DNA of 64,000 bases from Alphaproteobacteria bacterium. GTDB lineage: Bacteria; Pseudomonadota; Alphaproteobacteria; Thalassobaculales; Thalassobaculaceae. Below are positions 43,867 through 53,143 of this stretch, piece after piece (position 1 is the first letter of the stretch; the number at the start of each line of letters is the position of its first letter). Below the pieces are notes generated by a model. The model saw only the letters and a list, made by a program, of their open reading frames with translations, searched no databases and was not told the origin of the DNA. The translations under genes were made by a program, and so were the position numbers. The stretch lies in assembly GCA_024742275.1 (NCBI GenBank), contig JANSYS010000017.1, positions 1 to 64,000 of the forward strand, written 5' to 3'.

Positions 43867-44178
43867 ATGCAGACTCATGATGCCAAACGGGTTGAGATCA
43901 CGATCGAGCAGGTCATGCTTCGGCGGCTGACCGACGCCCTGGAGGGGGCGGACGTGACCGGCTGGTCGGTGTTGCCGGTGCTTGGCGGATCCGGTCGGTC
44001 CGGCGTATGGAACCGCGAAGGACAGATCAGCCGCGGCACCGGGATGGTGCAGGTGGTCTGCCTGATCCACCCCAACAAGCTAGACTCGTTGCTGGATGCC
44101 GTATTTGCCGTCGTTGAGCGGCATATCGGTGTGGTCAACGTGACCGACGCACAAGTTCTCCGCGCCCACCGGTTCTGA
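43867..44178 (+). CDS. sbtB: SbtB-like PII-family protein
   Basis: The 103-residue protein has the PII ferredoxin-like fold: ITIEQVMLRRLTDALEGADVTGWSVLPV, a T-loop region GGSGRSGVWNREG and a C-terminal VGVVNVTDAQVLRAHRF-like strand. Cyanobacterial SbtB binds cAMP and adenine nucleotides and controls SbtA. The C-terminal CGPEGC redox tail of some cyanobacterial SbtB proteins is absent, so redox control is unlikely here. The start lies one base after the sbtA stop, so the two are cotranscribed. Confidence 0.82.
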   Translation: MQTHDAKRVEITIEQVMLRRLTDALEGADVTGWSVLPVLGGSGRSGVWNREGQISRGTGMVQVVCLIHPNKLDSLLDAVFAVVERHIGVVNVTDAQVLRAHRF

Positions 44179-44220
44179 ATCAGCCCTGAAGCGGTTCAAG
44201 ATGGTCGGCGTTGACTCAAG

Positions 44221-44305
44221 TGGTGGCCCCGGAGGGACTCGAACCCTCACGCCCTGAGGCTCGCGATTTTAAGTCGCGTGCGTCTACCGGTTCCGCCACG
44301 GGGCC
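44221..44305 (-). tRNA. tRNA-Leu(UAA)
   Basis: The 85-nt minus-strand gene has a seven-base acceptor stem (GGCCCCG with CGGGGCC), the anticodon loop CTTAAAA giving anticodon UAA, a long variable arm of class II tRNAs, TTCGAGTCC in the T loop and an encoded CCA end at 44221. UAA reads leucine UUA. Class II arm and anticodon agree on leucine. Confidence 0.95.
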
Positions 44306-44338
44306 TTGAACTGCGCGTTCCTATTTAGCCGGACCTCT

Positions 44339-45139
44339 CTACAGCATTTCGTCGAATGCGCGCCATATGGTGTCGTACCACCGTCGCCAGCCGGGGCCGA
44401 GCATCAGGTTGTGGGGCGCGTCGTCGAGGCGCAAGTGTCGGCCGCCGAGAAATTCGGCGATGGCGGCATCCTGGCCGGGCGGGTGGCGGGCCGGGTCGTC
44501 GCGGCCCCCCTCGACGACCAGGATCGGCAGGTCGCTGTCCAGAGCGGACCGGTCCACCGGGATGCGGAGATCGTAGCGCTCGTTCAGCAAGCGCGGGCTC
44601 TCGGCGCAGAGCCGGGCTGCCATTGTCGCGAGTTCCGCCTCATCCAGGTGCGGCGCATACCGCTCTGCGGCCTGTGCCGCCGTCAGCGCAGGGCATAGAG
44701 CGTCCTCTGAGACCAACGGCACCTTCGCCGCGCCCGGCAGGTTGCCGGGCGGCGACGGGCAGACCAGCAGCAGGCCGGCGATGTCGCGCTGCAGGGCGGC
44801 AAGCGTCACGATCAGTCCTCCGAGGGAATGACCGACCAGGACCGGACGACCTTCGATCGCATCGATCGCCAGGACGACATCCTGCACCATATCCGCGACG
44901 CCCGCCGTGACGAACGCCGCATCCGGTTCCAGTCCCCCGTGGCCGCGTAGATCCAGCGCGTGGACCCGGCGTCCGCCTTCGGCGTGGCGCTGAAGCCACC
45001 TGTCCCAGCACCAGGCGCCATGATAGGCGCCATGGACGAGAAGAACCGGCCGACGTCGGTCTATCGCCGCCGCCGCACCAACGGTCGAATGAAGCCGCGC
45101 CTGCCCGAGCGACGCTACCGACGTCCCGACCGTTGCCAT
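44339..45139 (-). CDS. Alpha/beta hydrolase
   Basis: The 266-residue protein has the alpha/beta-hydrolase fold: VLLVHGAYHGAWCWD oxyanion segment, VLVGHSLGG nucleophile elbow (Ser in GHSLGG), and LDDAPHNLMLGPGW holding the catalytic His. The HGAYHGAWCW motif resembles plant esterase/hydroxynitrile-lyase-like members; substrate unknown. The ATG at 45139 is used; the frame open to 45271 runs into ilvE's promoter side only by chance. Confidence 0.82.
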   Translation of the reverse strand: MATVGTSVASLGQARLHSTVGAAAAIDRRRPVLLVHGAYHGAWCWDRWLQRHAEGGRRVHALDLRGHGGLEPDAAFVTAGVADMVQDVVLAIDAIEGRPVLVGHSLGGLIVTLAALQRDIAGLLLVCPSPPGNLPGAAKVPLVSEDALCPALTAAQAAERYAPHLDEAELATMAARLCAESPRLLNERYDLRIPVDRSALDSDLPILVVEGGRDDPARHPPGQDAAIAEFLGGRHLRLDDAPHNLMLGPGWRRWYDTIWRAFDEML

Positions 45140-45222
45140 TCGCACCGTCTCCGGGCTCCTGCTGTTGCGACTCCCACCGCCTCTGAAACGCCGAGGCGCT
45201 CTGTAGCAGGTGATCCGCGCCG

Positions 45223-46164
45223 CTACTCGGCCGCGTTCGCCTTTGCGGCGCCGTAGATCGGCAGGCGCCATTCCCCATGGGCTCCGGTCGTCCCGTGGCA
45301 GACGTCGAAGTACCGCTCCTGCAACCGCTTGGTGATCGGCCCGACGGCACCGTTGCCGACAGGAAGCTTGTCGATGGAGGTGATCGGCGTGACTTCCCAG
45401 GCGGTGCCGCAGAAGAACGCCTCGTCGGCGGCGACCAGTTCGGAGCGGTCGACATCCCGCTCCACCGCCGGAATACCCATCTCGTCAAGAAGCTGCAGAA
45501 CGGTCGCTCGGGTGATGCTTTCCAGTATATCGCTTGAGGTGTGCGGCGTGATCGGCACCCCGTCGCGTACCATGAAAAAGCACATGCCCGGTCCTTCGGC
45601 GACCTTGCCCCGGCTGTTCAGCATGATCGCCGTGTCATAGCCATCCGCGTTGGACTGCAGCGTGGCGAGGCGGCCGTTCTGGTAGTTGGCGTTTACCTTG
45701 GCGCGCATTGGCATCGCGTTGTCCGGAACCCGCATCCAGGAACTGACCTGGGCCGAAATTCCGTCGGTGATCTTGGCGGAGCGGGGGCGCTCCTGTGCGG
45801 TGATTGCCAGTTTAATCGGGCCGGTGACGTTCTGACCGCCATGGCCGGCGATGTAGGTCGTCGTCATAATATGGACGTTCTCGCCACGGAAACTGTTGGC
45901 CCGTATCAGCTCGATGGTCTTCTCCGTCACGTAGGCCGGCGTGATGATCTCGTCGTAGCGCATGAAGCGTTGGGAGAAAACGAGCCGAGCCATGTGCTCT
46001 TCCATGCGGAACAGGTACATCTCCTCCTGGTCCGGATTCCAGTAGCCGCGCACCCCCTCGAACACGGCCGATCCGAACTTGAAGGCCGCGGTATCCACAT
46101 GAACCTTGCCCTGATTCCAGGGAACGATCTGGTCGTCCAAGAAAACGTAGTCGGGGGTCGCCAT
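45223..46164 (-). CDS. ilvE: Branched-chain amino acid aminotransferase
   Basis: The 313-residue protein is a fold-type IV PLP aminotransferase. FKFGSAVFEGVRGYW is the IlvE signature, Lys156 in KVNANYQNG binds PLP, and AEGPGMCFF and ITRATVLQLL are standard blocks. It converts branched 2-keto acids to valine, leucine and isoleucine. It is a single gene here. Confidence 0.92.
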   Translation of the reverse strand: MATPDYVFLDDQIVPWNQGKVHVDTAAFKFGSAVFEGVRGYWNPDQEEMYLFRMEEHMARLVFSQRFMRYDEIITPAYVTEKTIELIRANSFRGENVHIMTTTYIAGHGGQNVTGPIKLAITAQERPRSAKITDGISAQVSSWMRVPDNAMPMRAKVNANYQNGRLATLQSNADGYDTAIMLNSRGKVAEGPGMCFFMVRDGVPITPHTSSDILESITRATVLQLLDEMGIPAVERDVDRSELVAADEAFFCGTAWEVTPITSIDKLPVGNGAVGPITKRLQERYFDVCHGTTGAHGEWRLPIYGAAKANAAE

Positions 46165-46323
46165 GGTCTCTGATCCTTCGTTTTTCGGGCCGGTATCCGG
46201 AAGAGGGGTCGACCGTGTCCGGACACCGGGCGGGGCCGGGCAGTCGGGATCGGCAATTTAGGGCTCGCGGCTTTCCCCGGCAAGACGGCCGGTCCTGCCC
46301 ATGGCAGGCGGCCGCGCTTCCGC

Positions 46324-47691
46324 TTAGTCGCCGCGGAGCGCCGCCATGCCCTTTTCCCGGAGCTTGTCGGCCTTCTCCGAGCCCTCGACCAGTTCGACCA
46401 GCCGGACGGTGCAGAACAGATCGACAGAGGAAACGGAGACGTCGTTGGCCTGGAGGCGTTGCAACAGGTCCGTCGACCGCTCGCTCAGCTTGGTGCCGAT
46501 CGACTTCATCGCCATCTCGATCTCTCCTTCCAACCCGATATCGCCGGCGTATTGCTTGCAGAGGCGCAGGGAGACGATCTGATTCTCCACGGCACGGAAC
46601 CGGTCATTCATGCTGCCCGCCGTACCTGGTGGGGCGTCGAGGGCGTCGATGGCTGCGGCCGTATGCGGAGCGGCACCCGCGACCACCGTTTCGCGGGCCA
46701 GCCGGGCGAACTCCGCCTTCACCCGCTCGATCTGACGGGCGACGCCGCGGCCACCCCCGCCCGCGGCTTTCGCTTCGCGCTGCAAGGTTTTCAACTCTGA
46801 GCCAAGGGCCCGGGCGACGGCGACCGGGTCGTCCTGCTGCGCTTCGGTTTCGGCCCGGACGTCGATCACCCGATCTTCCTGCTGGCTCGCTACGGCCTCA
46901 CCGACCTGGCCGCCCATGGCCTTGATAAGATCTCCGGCACCTTCGTCGATCAGGCGTTCGATGAGCCCTGGCAGCATTGCCGGGGAGGCGAGACGGGCCA
47001 TCAGCGAGAACACCAGGATCGGAAGACCGTCGCGGTCGATCACCGCCGTTTTGGTCAGCGCGTCGACGACGTGCCTCAGGCCTGCATTGTTGATGTCGGA
47101 TATCGGTGGAGGCGGCAGATGCCGACGCATCGTCGCGATCGGTCCGGCGATGGACAGCGCGATCACGATGTCGTCGAGGGATGCCAGGACTTCCGGGCCG
47201 CCGAGGCGTTCCTGCAGCCGGGCCCGCTCTTTCCTATCCTTGGCACCAGCGCTGCGCAGTCCGCTGAGGACCCCGTAGGCGGCCTGCCAGAACGGGCGTC
47301 CTAGGTCCTGGACTGCTTCTGCGTCGGCGGCATCGACGGTTTTGATCGCCTCCCGGACGGGCGCGAGACCGGACTCGCCGAGAAGCGCTTCGGTCTCCGC
47401 CCAGATCGGCTTGAGGGCGCTGCGTGGGATCCGCCCCAGAGCCTTTCGCGGCGTGTTGGGGTTGTACAAAAGGTCTTCGAACGGGATGCAGAAGAGCCGC
47501 ATCGGCGTCAGCCGACGGGGCGGGCGGATCAGGCGCAGTCGCGGCCGGATCTGGGACAGCATGGCGACGGCGGCCGACTGTTGGGACGGTCTGAGCCGGC
47601 GCAGATCCAGGGCGGTGGCCAGTTTCTCGAACTCGGCCTCGGGAATCTCGAAGACCTTGCCCGCCATGTTGTCGAGGGAGTTGTCGCTCAT
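46324..47691 (-). CDS. Conserved-looking cytoplasmic protein of unknown function
   Basis: The 455-residue protein begins MSDNSLDNMAGKVFEIPEAE and has no membrane segment. Charged helical regions alternate with Pro-rich patches (LRLIRPPRRLTPMRLFCIPFEDLLYNP, about 53-79). The C-terminal half has heptad-like helices (ARALGSELKTLQREAKAAGGGG). I recognise no family. It follows the 387-residue gene by 26 bp on the same strand, with GGGAGAGG before the ATG at 47691, so the two form an operon. The frame open to 47964 overlaps the upstream gene and is not used. Confidence 0.7.
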   Translation of the reverse strand: MSDNSLDNMAGKVFEIPEAEFEKLATALDLRRLRPSQQSAAVAMLSQIRPRLRLIRPPRRLTPMRLFCIPFEDLLYNPNTPRKALGRIPRSALKPIWAETEALLGESGLAPVREAIKTVDAADAEAVQDLGRPFWQAAYGVLSGLRSAGAKDRKERARLQERLGGPEVLASLDDIVIALSIAGPIATMRRHLPPPPISDINNAGLRHVVDALTKTAVIDRDGLPILVFSLMARLASPAMLPGLIERLIDEGAGDLIKAMGGQVGEAVASQQEDRVIDVRAETEAQQDDPVAVARALGSELKTLQREAKAAGGGGRGVARQIERVKAEFARLARETVVAGAAPHTAAAIDALDAPPGTAGSMNDRFRAVENQIVSLRLCKQYAGDIGLEGEIEMAMKSIGTKLSERSTDLLQRLQANDVSVSSVDLFCTVRLVELVEGSEKADKLREKGMAALRGD

Positions 47692-47717
47692 TCGCCTCTC
47701 CCGGCTCTCGGGCTCCG

Positions 47718-48881
47718 TCAGCCCTGTTCGCGCATCGCGTCCGTCCTGCGGCGTTCGATGCGGAGCTGCAGTTCGATGTCCGTGTCTCCCGACTGCCAGT
47801 TTTGCAGCGGCTTCACGAACTTGCGCATGGCGTTCTCGAGTTCGCCCCAGGCCTTGCCCTTCTGGCCCTCCAGTTCCTTGGTTGGCACCAGAGGGAGCAT
47901 GCGGACGATCTCTTCGAGTGCGTCGACCTGCTCGTAGATCGCCGCCTCGATAACCGAATCCCATATTCCGAGCACGTGTTCCCAGCCGTCCAGCAGCCAG
48001 GACAGGCGATTCATGCGGTCTTCAATCTCCGGGCCGACCGTACCCCAGTTCGCCAGCGCGTGCTGGAGATCATTCGCATGGTCGTCGACCTCGCCCATCA
48101 GGGTCTGGCCGATATCGAGGGTCAGCAGCGCTACATCAGCGGTGAGGAACGCAAGCCCATCCGAATCCGCATGCGAGTTCCGACCCCAGGCGGTGACGTT
48201 CATTCGAAAGGCTTTGAGCCGGCTCAGGAGGCGGCGAAGACGGCACTCGTGCGGCATGGAGGCGATGCCGATGGGCGCGATCATCTCGGACCAGGTCTCG
48301 ATGTCGGCGTAGAGCCGTTCAGAAGAGACGTTCAGGTTCTTGGCGATGTCGGCCATCATGCCGCGCACCTTCTTCTGCCCGGCCGGAGATGTTAGCTCGG
48401 ACACGGACAGCTTCACGTCCGTCGCAGCGAGATTCTTCACCACCGAGTTGACCAGGTAGTAGTTGGTCAGCAGGCGCTCGTTGTCTTCCTGCTCTATGGC
48501 TTTCTCGGCGGCCTCGATACCGTCCGGGCCGGACAAGCCGGTAAGCGCGATCTCGTGCGCGCAGCGCCGCATCGCCAGCGGGGTGGCGGCCTTCCTGTTT
48601 TCGATCATGTCGTGGAACGCGCGATCGTGGACGGTCATGCGGAACACGTCCGTCACGCCGGACCAGCCGATGATGTAGACGCCGCTACCGCCGGAAAGGC
48701 CCGGAACGATCACTTCCAACCCTCCGTTGCCGTCGGCCCGGGCCCGGGCGAAGGAGAGCATCGGCGTCGTGAAGGGCACCACGACACCGCGTTCCTCGAA
48801 TGTCGCCGGCCAGTACCTGGTATTGAGGTGCCCGCCCGACTCATCGTCGCCGCTCGCGGGTGTGCTCTGCGGTTGCGTCAT
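47718..48881 (-). CDS. Cytoplasmic protein of unknown function
   Basis: The 387-residue protein begins MTQPQSTPASGDDESGGHLN. A strand-rich N-terminal part (LEVIVPGLSGGSGVYIIGWSG, about 54-74) precedes a long helical body with repeated acidic-hydrophobic pattern. No membrane helix, no signal and no catalytic motif. It is the first gene of a two-gene operon with the 455-residue protein. I can offer no function. Confidence 0.7.
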   Translation of the reverse strand: MTQPQSTPASGDDESGGHLNTRYWPATFEERGVVVPFTTPMLSFARARADGNGGLEVIVPGLSGGSGVYIIGWSGVTDVFRMTVHDRAFHDMIENRKAATPLAMRRCAHEIALTGLSGPDGIEAAEKAIEQEDNERLLTNYYLVNSVVKNLAATDVKLSVSELTSPAGQKKVRGMMADIAKNLNVSSERLYADIETWSEMIAPIGIASMPHECRLRRLLSRLKAFRMNVTAWGRNSHADSDGLAFLTADVALLTLDIGQTLMGEVDDHANDLQHALANWGTVGPEIEDRMNRLSWLLDGWEHVLGIWDSVIEAAIYEQVDALEEIVRMLPLVPTKELEGQKGKAWGELENAMRKFVKPLQNWQSGDTDIELQLRIERRRTDAMREQG

Positions 48882-48951
48882 CGTGTCGTGGATCCTGATC
48901 TAGGATCGGGTGTGTACAGTCCGACCTTGGCGGAAAACCGTTTTCGTTGCA

Positions 48952-49584
48952 TCAACTATCATGCGTAGCAGCATTTCGCGGCGCGGGAACGCCCGCCAGC
49001 ATGCGGAACCGCTGCAGGTACAGCGCTTTCGCGTCGTCGGGAGCCACCGGATCGATGGCGATTGGCTGTTTGACCCGTGGCGGGCCGAAGATTTTTCGCG
49101 CCTCCGCGGTATCGAAGCCGGCGATCTGGGTCGCTTCGAAATAGGCGGCGATCCGATCGGCCCGTTTGATCAGCTTCGTCACCGTCGCCGGCAACTCGGG
49201 CGGCAGGCCGAAGCGGATGTGGATAGCCGACTCCAGTCGCTTGTCGACGGTTTTGTAGTCGGGGCCGATGATCGCCTTGAACGGGGTGATCATGTCGCCG
49301 ATTACGTATTCCGGGCCGTCATGCAACAGGGCGGCGAGCCGCCATTTGCGCGCGAGGGTCCCGTCGATGCCGGTGGCGATCCTCTCGACCAGGACGGAGT
49401 GCTGCGCGACCGAGTAGGCCCAGGCTCCCGACGTCTGGCCGTTCCAGCGTGCGACCCTGGACAGGCCGTGGGCGATATCCTCGATCTCGACGTCGAATGG
49501 CGAGGGGTCGAGCAGGTCGAGACGCCGGCCGCTCAGCATGCGTTGCCAGGCCCGGGGCGGCTCGTCGGAACGGGTTCGGCTCAT
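48952..49584 (-). CDS. HD-domain phosphohydrolase, YfbR-like
   Basis: The 210-residue protein has the HD superfamily metal site: YSVAQHSVLV with His62, ALLHDGPEYVIGD with His88-Asp89, and KRADRIAAYFEA with a further Asp. The arrangement fits YfbR-type 5'-deoxynucleotidases, which dephosphorylate dNMPs. It is followed 38 bp upstream by a small membrane-protein gene on the same strand. Substrate inferred by family. Confidence 0.85.
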   Translation of the reverse strand: MSRTRSDEPPRAWQRMLSGRRLDLLDPSPFDVEIEDIAHGLSRVARWNGQTSGAWAYSVAQHSVLVERIATGIDGTLARKWRLAALLHDGPEYVIGDMITPFKAIIGPDYKTVDKRLESAIHIRFGLPPELPATVTKLIKRADRIAAYFEATQIAGFDTAEARKIFGPPRVKQPIAIDPVAPDDAKALYLQRFRMLAGVPAPRNAATHDS

Positions 49585-49621
49585 GACGTGTCGGAACTCC
49601 GAGAGACAGGTGGGGTAGGGG

Positions 49622-49942
49622 TCAGCGCCGGGCCGACCGCCTGCCGATCATCGCAACAGCGCATAGCATCAAAAGCGGTCCGACGGCGATCAGCGCGCGT
49701 GTTGCAAGGGCGATGTTGAACTCGGTCACATACTGGACCTCGAACAGGTCCTCGCAGCGCTCCCGTGCGTCCCGCTCCGAGTAGCGCCCGGCACATCCGC
49801 GCCGGCCGGTGTCGCGTTTGTGCTCGATTTCGGCGCGTGTGGCGTCCCAGGCCCGATAGGAGACGAGCGTGACCCCTCCGGCCCACAGGACGGAGAGCGA
49901 CAACAGCACGGAGAAACCAACGACGACGAGGGGCCGGTTCAT
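49622..49942 (-). CDS. Small two-helix membrane protein
   Basis: The 106-residue protein has membrane helices at about 5-27 and 80-98, with a charged middle region that includes cysteines (GRRGCAGRYSERDARERCEDL). The two cysteines lie outside one helix and may pair if periplasmic. I recognise no family. It lies just upstream of the HD-domain gene on the same strand. Confidence 0.6.
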   Translation of the reverse strand: MNRPLVVVGFSVLLSLSVLWAGGVTLVSYRAWDATRAEIEHKRDTGRRGCAGRYSERDARERCEDLFEVQYVTEFNIALATRALIAVGPLLMLCAVAMIGRRSARR

Positions 49943-50059
49943 CGCTTTCCCCTAGCCATTGTGGAGGCGTCCGGCAAGGGGACGGAAAGGGGCGCCTCTT
50001 GACCGTGGTCGAGGGTGCGCGCACTTTCGTCGTCCAGCCAACTGTCTGTCGACACCTCA

Positions 50060-51307
50060 ATGACCGCCGCTACGCAGACCGTCGAGGATCCCGCCGGATC
50101 GTTCCGCGATGACATCAAGGTCATCTCGCTGATCGGCACCGCCCATTTCTTCAGCCATTTCTACATTCTGCTGCTTGCGCCGCTGTTTCCGATCCTCAAG
50201 GACGCGTTCGGGGTCAGTTACGTGCAACTCGGGCTGATTCTGACGGTTGCCAACGCCGCGACCGGCATCAGTCAGATACCGTTCGGTTACCTGGTCGACA
50301 AAGTCGGCGCGAAATGGATCCTGATCGGCGGGCTGGCGGCCCACGGGCTCGCATTCGTGTTGATCGGCGTCACCGGATCGTACTGGGCGATGCTGGCCTG
50401 CATGGTATTGGCTGGCGCGGCGAACGGCGTCTACCACCCGGCGGACTACGCTATCCTGTCGGCGTCCGTGTCGGAGAAGCGGATGGGACGCGGGTTTTCG
50501 CTCCACACCTTCACTGGCTTCGCCGGTTTCGCCGCAGTTCCGATGACAATTGTCTGGCTCGCCCAGGAGTTCGGCTGGCAGACCGGCGTCACGATCTGCG
50601 GCGCGGCGGGCATGATCGCCGCCCTAGCCCTGGTAGTCTTCGGGCGGTCGCTGAAACACAAGCCTGGCTCCGACAAGCGGGCGAAGAAGGATGCCGGCGC
50701 CGCCGACCAGCCGGCGGCCGCGGGCGCCGGCTCGATCATGCTGAACCCGGCGATCCTGATGTGCCTGCTTTTTTTCCTGTTGCTGGCGCTCAGCTCAGGC
50801 GGAATCAACAACTTCCTGGTCTCCGCCCTCAACCGGGTTCACGGAACGCCGATCGATTCGGCGAACCTAGGGCTGACGTTCTATCTCGTCGGCTCGTCGC
50901 TCGGGATCCTGCTCGGCGGGGTGATCGCCGACCGGACGACGAACCACAATCGGGTCGCGGCTTGCTGCTTCCTGGCGACGGCTGTCGCGATCATGATTGT
51001 CGGAGTGGTGGCGTTGCCGGTGTGGGCGCTCGTCGCGCTGATGGCGCTGCAGGGGCTGACGCACGGAATCATCATGCCGAGCCGCGACATGATCGTGCGG
51101 TCGGTGACGCCGACCGGATCCATGGGCAAGGTGTTCGGGTTCGTCTCCACCGGGTTCAGCCTGGGCGGCATCGTGGCCCCGCTGATGTTCGGTTTTCTGC
51201 TCGACCGGGGCGAGCCCGCCCTCGTGTTTTACGTGATCGCAGGCTTCATGATCGTGTCGCTCCTCACCGTCTTCTCCGTCGGCGGCAAAAAGACCGCGCA
51301 GGCATAG
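50060..51307 (+). CDS. MFS transporter, fosmidomycin-resistance-like
   Basis: The 415-residue protein has twelve predicted helices of the major facilitator fold: HFFSHFYILLLAPLFPILKD, GYLVDKVGAKWILIGG and VYHPADYAILSASVSEKRMG (MFS motif A-like). The opening GTAHFFSHFYILLLAPLFP resembles the Fsr (fosmidomycin resistance) group. A charged, disordered insert KHKPGSDKRAKKDAGAA sits in the central cytoplasmic loop. ATG 50060 is used, with a GTG at 50015 also in frame. Confidence 0.85.
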   Translation: MTAATQTVEDPAGSFRDDIKVISLIGTAHFFSHFYILLLAPLFPILKDAFGVSYVQLGLILTVANAATGISQIPFGYLVDKVGAKWILIGGLAAHGLAFVLIGVTGSYWAMLACMVLAGAANGVYHPADYAILSASVSEKRMGRGFSLHTFTGFAGFAAVPMTIVWLAQEFGWQTGVTICGAAGMIAALALVVFGRSLKHKPGSDKRAKKDAGAADQPAAAGAGSIMLNPAILMCLLFFLLLALSSGGINNFLVSALNRVHGTPIDSANLGLTFYLVGSSLGILLGGVIADRTTNHNRVAACCFLATAVAIMIVGVVALPVWALVALMALQGLTHGIIMPSRDMIVRSVTPTGSMGKVFGFVSTGFSLGGIVAPLMFGFLLDRGEPALVFYVIAGFMIVSLLTVFSVGGKKTAQA

Positions 51308-51321
51308 GGCCCCCGACCGGC

Positions 51322-52260
51322 CTATCCCTGCTTGGCGAGCGTCGCCTCGCGGTGGATGACGTAGAGACCGCTCACGATCACGATGCTACCGCCGGCGATG
51401 ACCCAATAGTCCGGGAAGTCGCCAAAGATCACGTAGCCCCAGAACGCCGCGAAGATGATCTGAATGTACTGGAACGGCGCGAGGGTCGATGCCGTGGCGA
51501 CCTTGTAGGCATTGATCATCAGCAGCTGGGAGACCCCGCCGATCGCACCCATGGCCGCCATCCAGCCGACTTGCACGAGGGTCGGGGTCTGCCAGAAGAA
51601 CGGCAGCAGCACGGAGGTGCCGATCGTTCCCATTAGAGCAGCGTAGAACAGAATGGATAGGGTTTCCTCGGTGCGGGTCAGCATCCGCGTCACGATGACG
51701 AAAACGGCGAAGATCAACGCCATGAACAGCATGAGCCCGTAGGCCCAGTGAACGTCACCGAAGCCGGGGCGCACGATGACCAGAACGCCCGCCAGACCGA
51801 TCATCACCGCCGCCCAGCGCCTCGCTCCGACGCGCTCGCCGAGCAGCGGGATCGACAGCGCGACGACGAACAGGGGCGCCACGAAGCTGATCGCCACGGC
51901 GTCAGCCAGAGGAATATGGCGGATGGCGGTGAAGAAACTCATGGTGGCGAGCAACAGCAGCACACCGCGCACCAATGTGAGCTTGACGTTGCGGACCCGC
52001 AGCAAGGGGACGATCCGCCGGCCGGGGAACAGCATCAGCATGAAGCCGAGATGGAAGGCATACCGTCCCCAGGCGACCATCGCGACCGGCAGTTCCTGGC
52101 CCAGATGCTTGGCGATGGTGTCCATCGAGGCGAACAGCATCTCGGCGAGGAGCAGCAGGGTGATGCCCCGCACGGCGTTCTCGGACACGTCCGGCGGGCG
52201 CGTCCTGCTGGCGGGGGCGCGATCGGGAGCGGATACGGGTGGTTGAGGGGCGGTCGACAT
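51322..52260 (-). CDS. EamA-family (DMT) permease
   Basis: The 312-residue protein has ten membrane segments in two EamA repeats (LLLLAEMLFASMDTIAKHLGQ; ISFVAPLFVVALSIPLLGERV; FQYIQIIFAAFWGYVIFGDFPD). A Pro-rich cytoplasmic N-terminus precedes the first helix. The family exports small metabolites. It is convergent with the MFS gene, 14 bp away. Confidence 0.86.
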   Translation of the reverse strand: MSTAPQPPVSAPDRAPASRTRPPDVSENAVRGITLLLLAEMLFASMDTIAKHLGQELPVAMVAWGRYAFHLGFMLMLFPGRRIVPLLRVRNVKLTLVRGVLLLLATMSFFTAIRHIPLADAVAISFVAPLFVVALSIPLLGERVGARRWAAVMIGLAGVLVIVRPGFGDVHWAYGLMLFMALIFAVFVIVTRMLTRTEETLSILFYAALMGTIGTSVLLPFFWQTPTLVQVGWMAAMGAIGGVSQLLMINAYKVATASTLAPFQYIQIIFAAFWGYVIFGDFPDYWVIAGGSIVIVSGLYVIHREATLAKQG

Positions 52261-52399
52261 GGGGCGGAAAGTGACATACGCCTGCCCAATTGGGAAAGCA
52301 GGATCGCCTCCTCTTCACCCCGAGGACCCGACCGGCTAGAAACGTCGGCTCGGGAATGGGTGCGCGACCACCGGTTTCCCTGGGCAAGGAAAACGACAG

Positions 52400-53119
52400 A
52401 TGAGCCTTTACGACAGCGAGCGGCGCTACCGGCGTCGGGTGTGGGGCGGTGTGATCCGCTTCGTCATCTTTGTCGGAGTCGTTGTTGCGGCCGCGATGAC
52501 TGCCTACGAGTTCGGGGCCGAGGACATCCAAGGCGAGCGCCGTCTGTACCAGGCACAGCTCGCGGAGTTCGAGCGGGCGCGGGGCGCCGCCGAACAGGAG
52601 GCGGCGGACCTGCGCGTCGAGGTCGAGAAGGCGCGACTGGCAGTGCGGGAATGGGAGCGTCGCTATGAAACCGACGTGCCGACCGGGACCCGGCTGGAAC
52701 TGCTCGACCTGGTGACCGAACGTCTGGCGGCCGGTGTAGACCCGGAGCGTCTCGCCTTCCTGATCAAGGCGGCCGAGGACAAGCGCGAGTGCGAGGAGAT
52801 CGAGACGAAACGGTTCCTCGTTCGAACACCACTCTATGACGGGGCCAATACCGCCGTGACGTTCGCCAACGATGCCGTCGCGGTAACCGGAAGCGGCGAA
52901 TCCGAAACCACAGACGCCGGCCTGCCACAGGCTTGGTACGATCCGCAAAAGCCTGTACGCCTCGTCTTTACCCGTATCGATGGACAGCAGACGCTGATTT
53001 CCGGGATCCTGCCGCTGCAGCAGTCCGTCGTCCACGACGGGGTCGAGCATCATTTCATGGTCAAACCTGGCGCCCGTGGCTTCGCACAGGTAGCGGCCGA
53101 ACGCTGCGCCTACCCGTGA
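52400..53119 (+). CDS. Membrane-anchored coiled-coil protein
   Basis: The 239-residue protein has one membrane helix (about 17-36, VIRFVIFVGVVVAAAMTAYEF), then a coiled coil (about 45-95, rich in Glu and Ala) and a C-terminal beta-rich domain with two conserved-looking cysteines (KRECEEIET and ERCAYP). The topology suggests a cytoplasmic N-terminus and periplasmic remainder. Family not recognised. It precedes an MFS gene by 24 bp. Confidence 0.65.
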   Translation: MSLYDSERRYRRRVWGGVIRFVIFVGVVVAAAMTAYEFGAEDIQGERRLYQAQLAEFERARGAAEQEAADLRVEVEKARLAVREWERRYETDVPTGTRLELLDLVTERLAAGVDPERLAFLIKAAEDKRECEEIETKRFLVRTPLYDGANTAVTFANDAVAVTGSGESETTDAGLPQAWYDPQKPVRLVFTRIDGQQTLISGILPLQQSVVHDGVEHHFMVKPGARGFAQVAAERCAYP

Positions 53120-53143
53120 GCGCGCCATGCGTCTGAGGCTCCG

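Noticed and set aside
42800-43930. 376-codon plus-strand frame over the sbtA region
   Set aside because: It is Arg- and Ser-rich and overlaps the sbtA frame, which has a proper hydrophobic profile, a ribosome-binding site and a partner gene.
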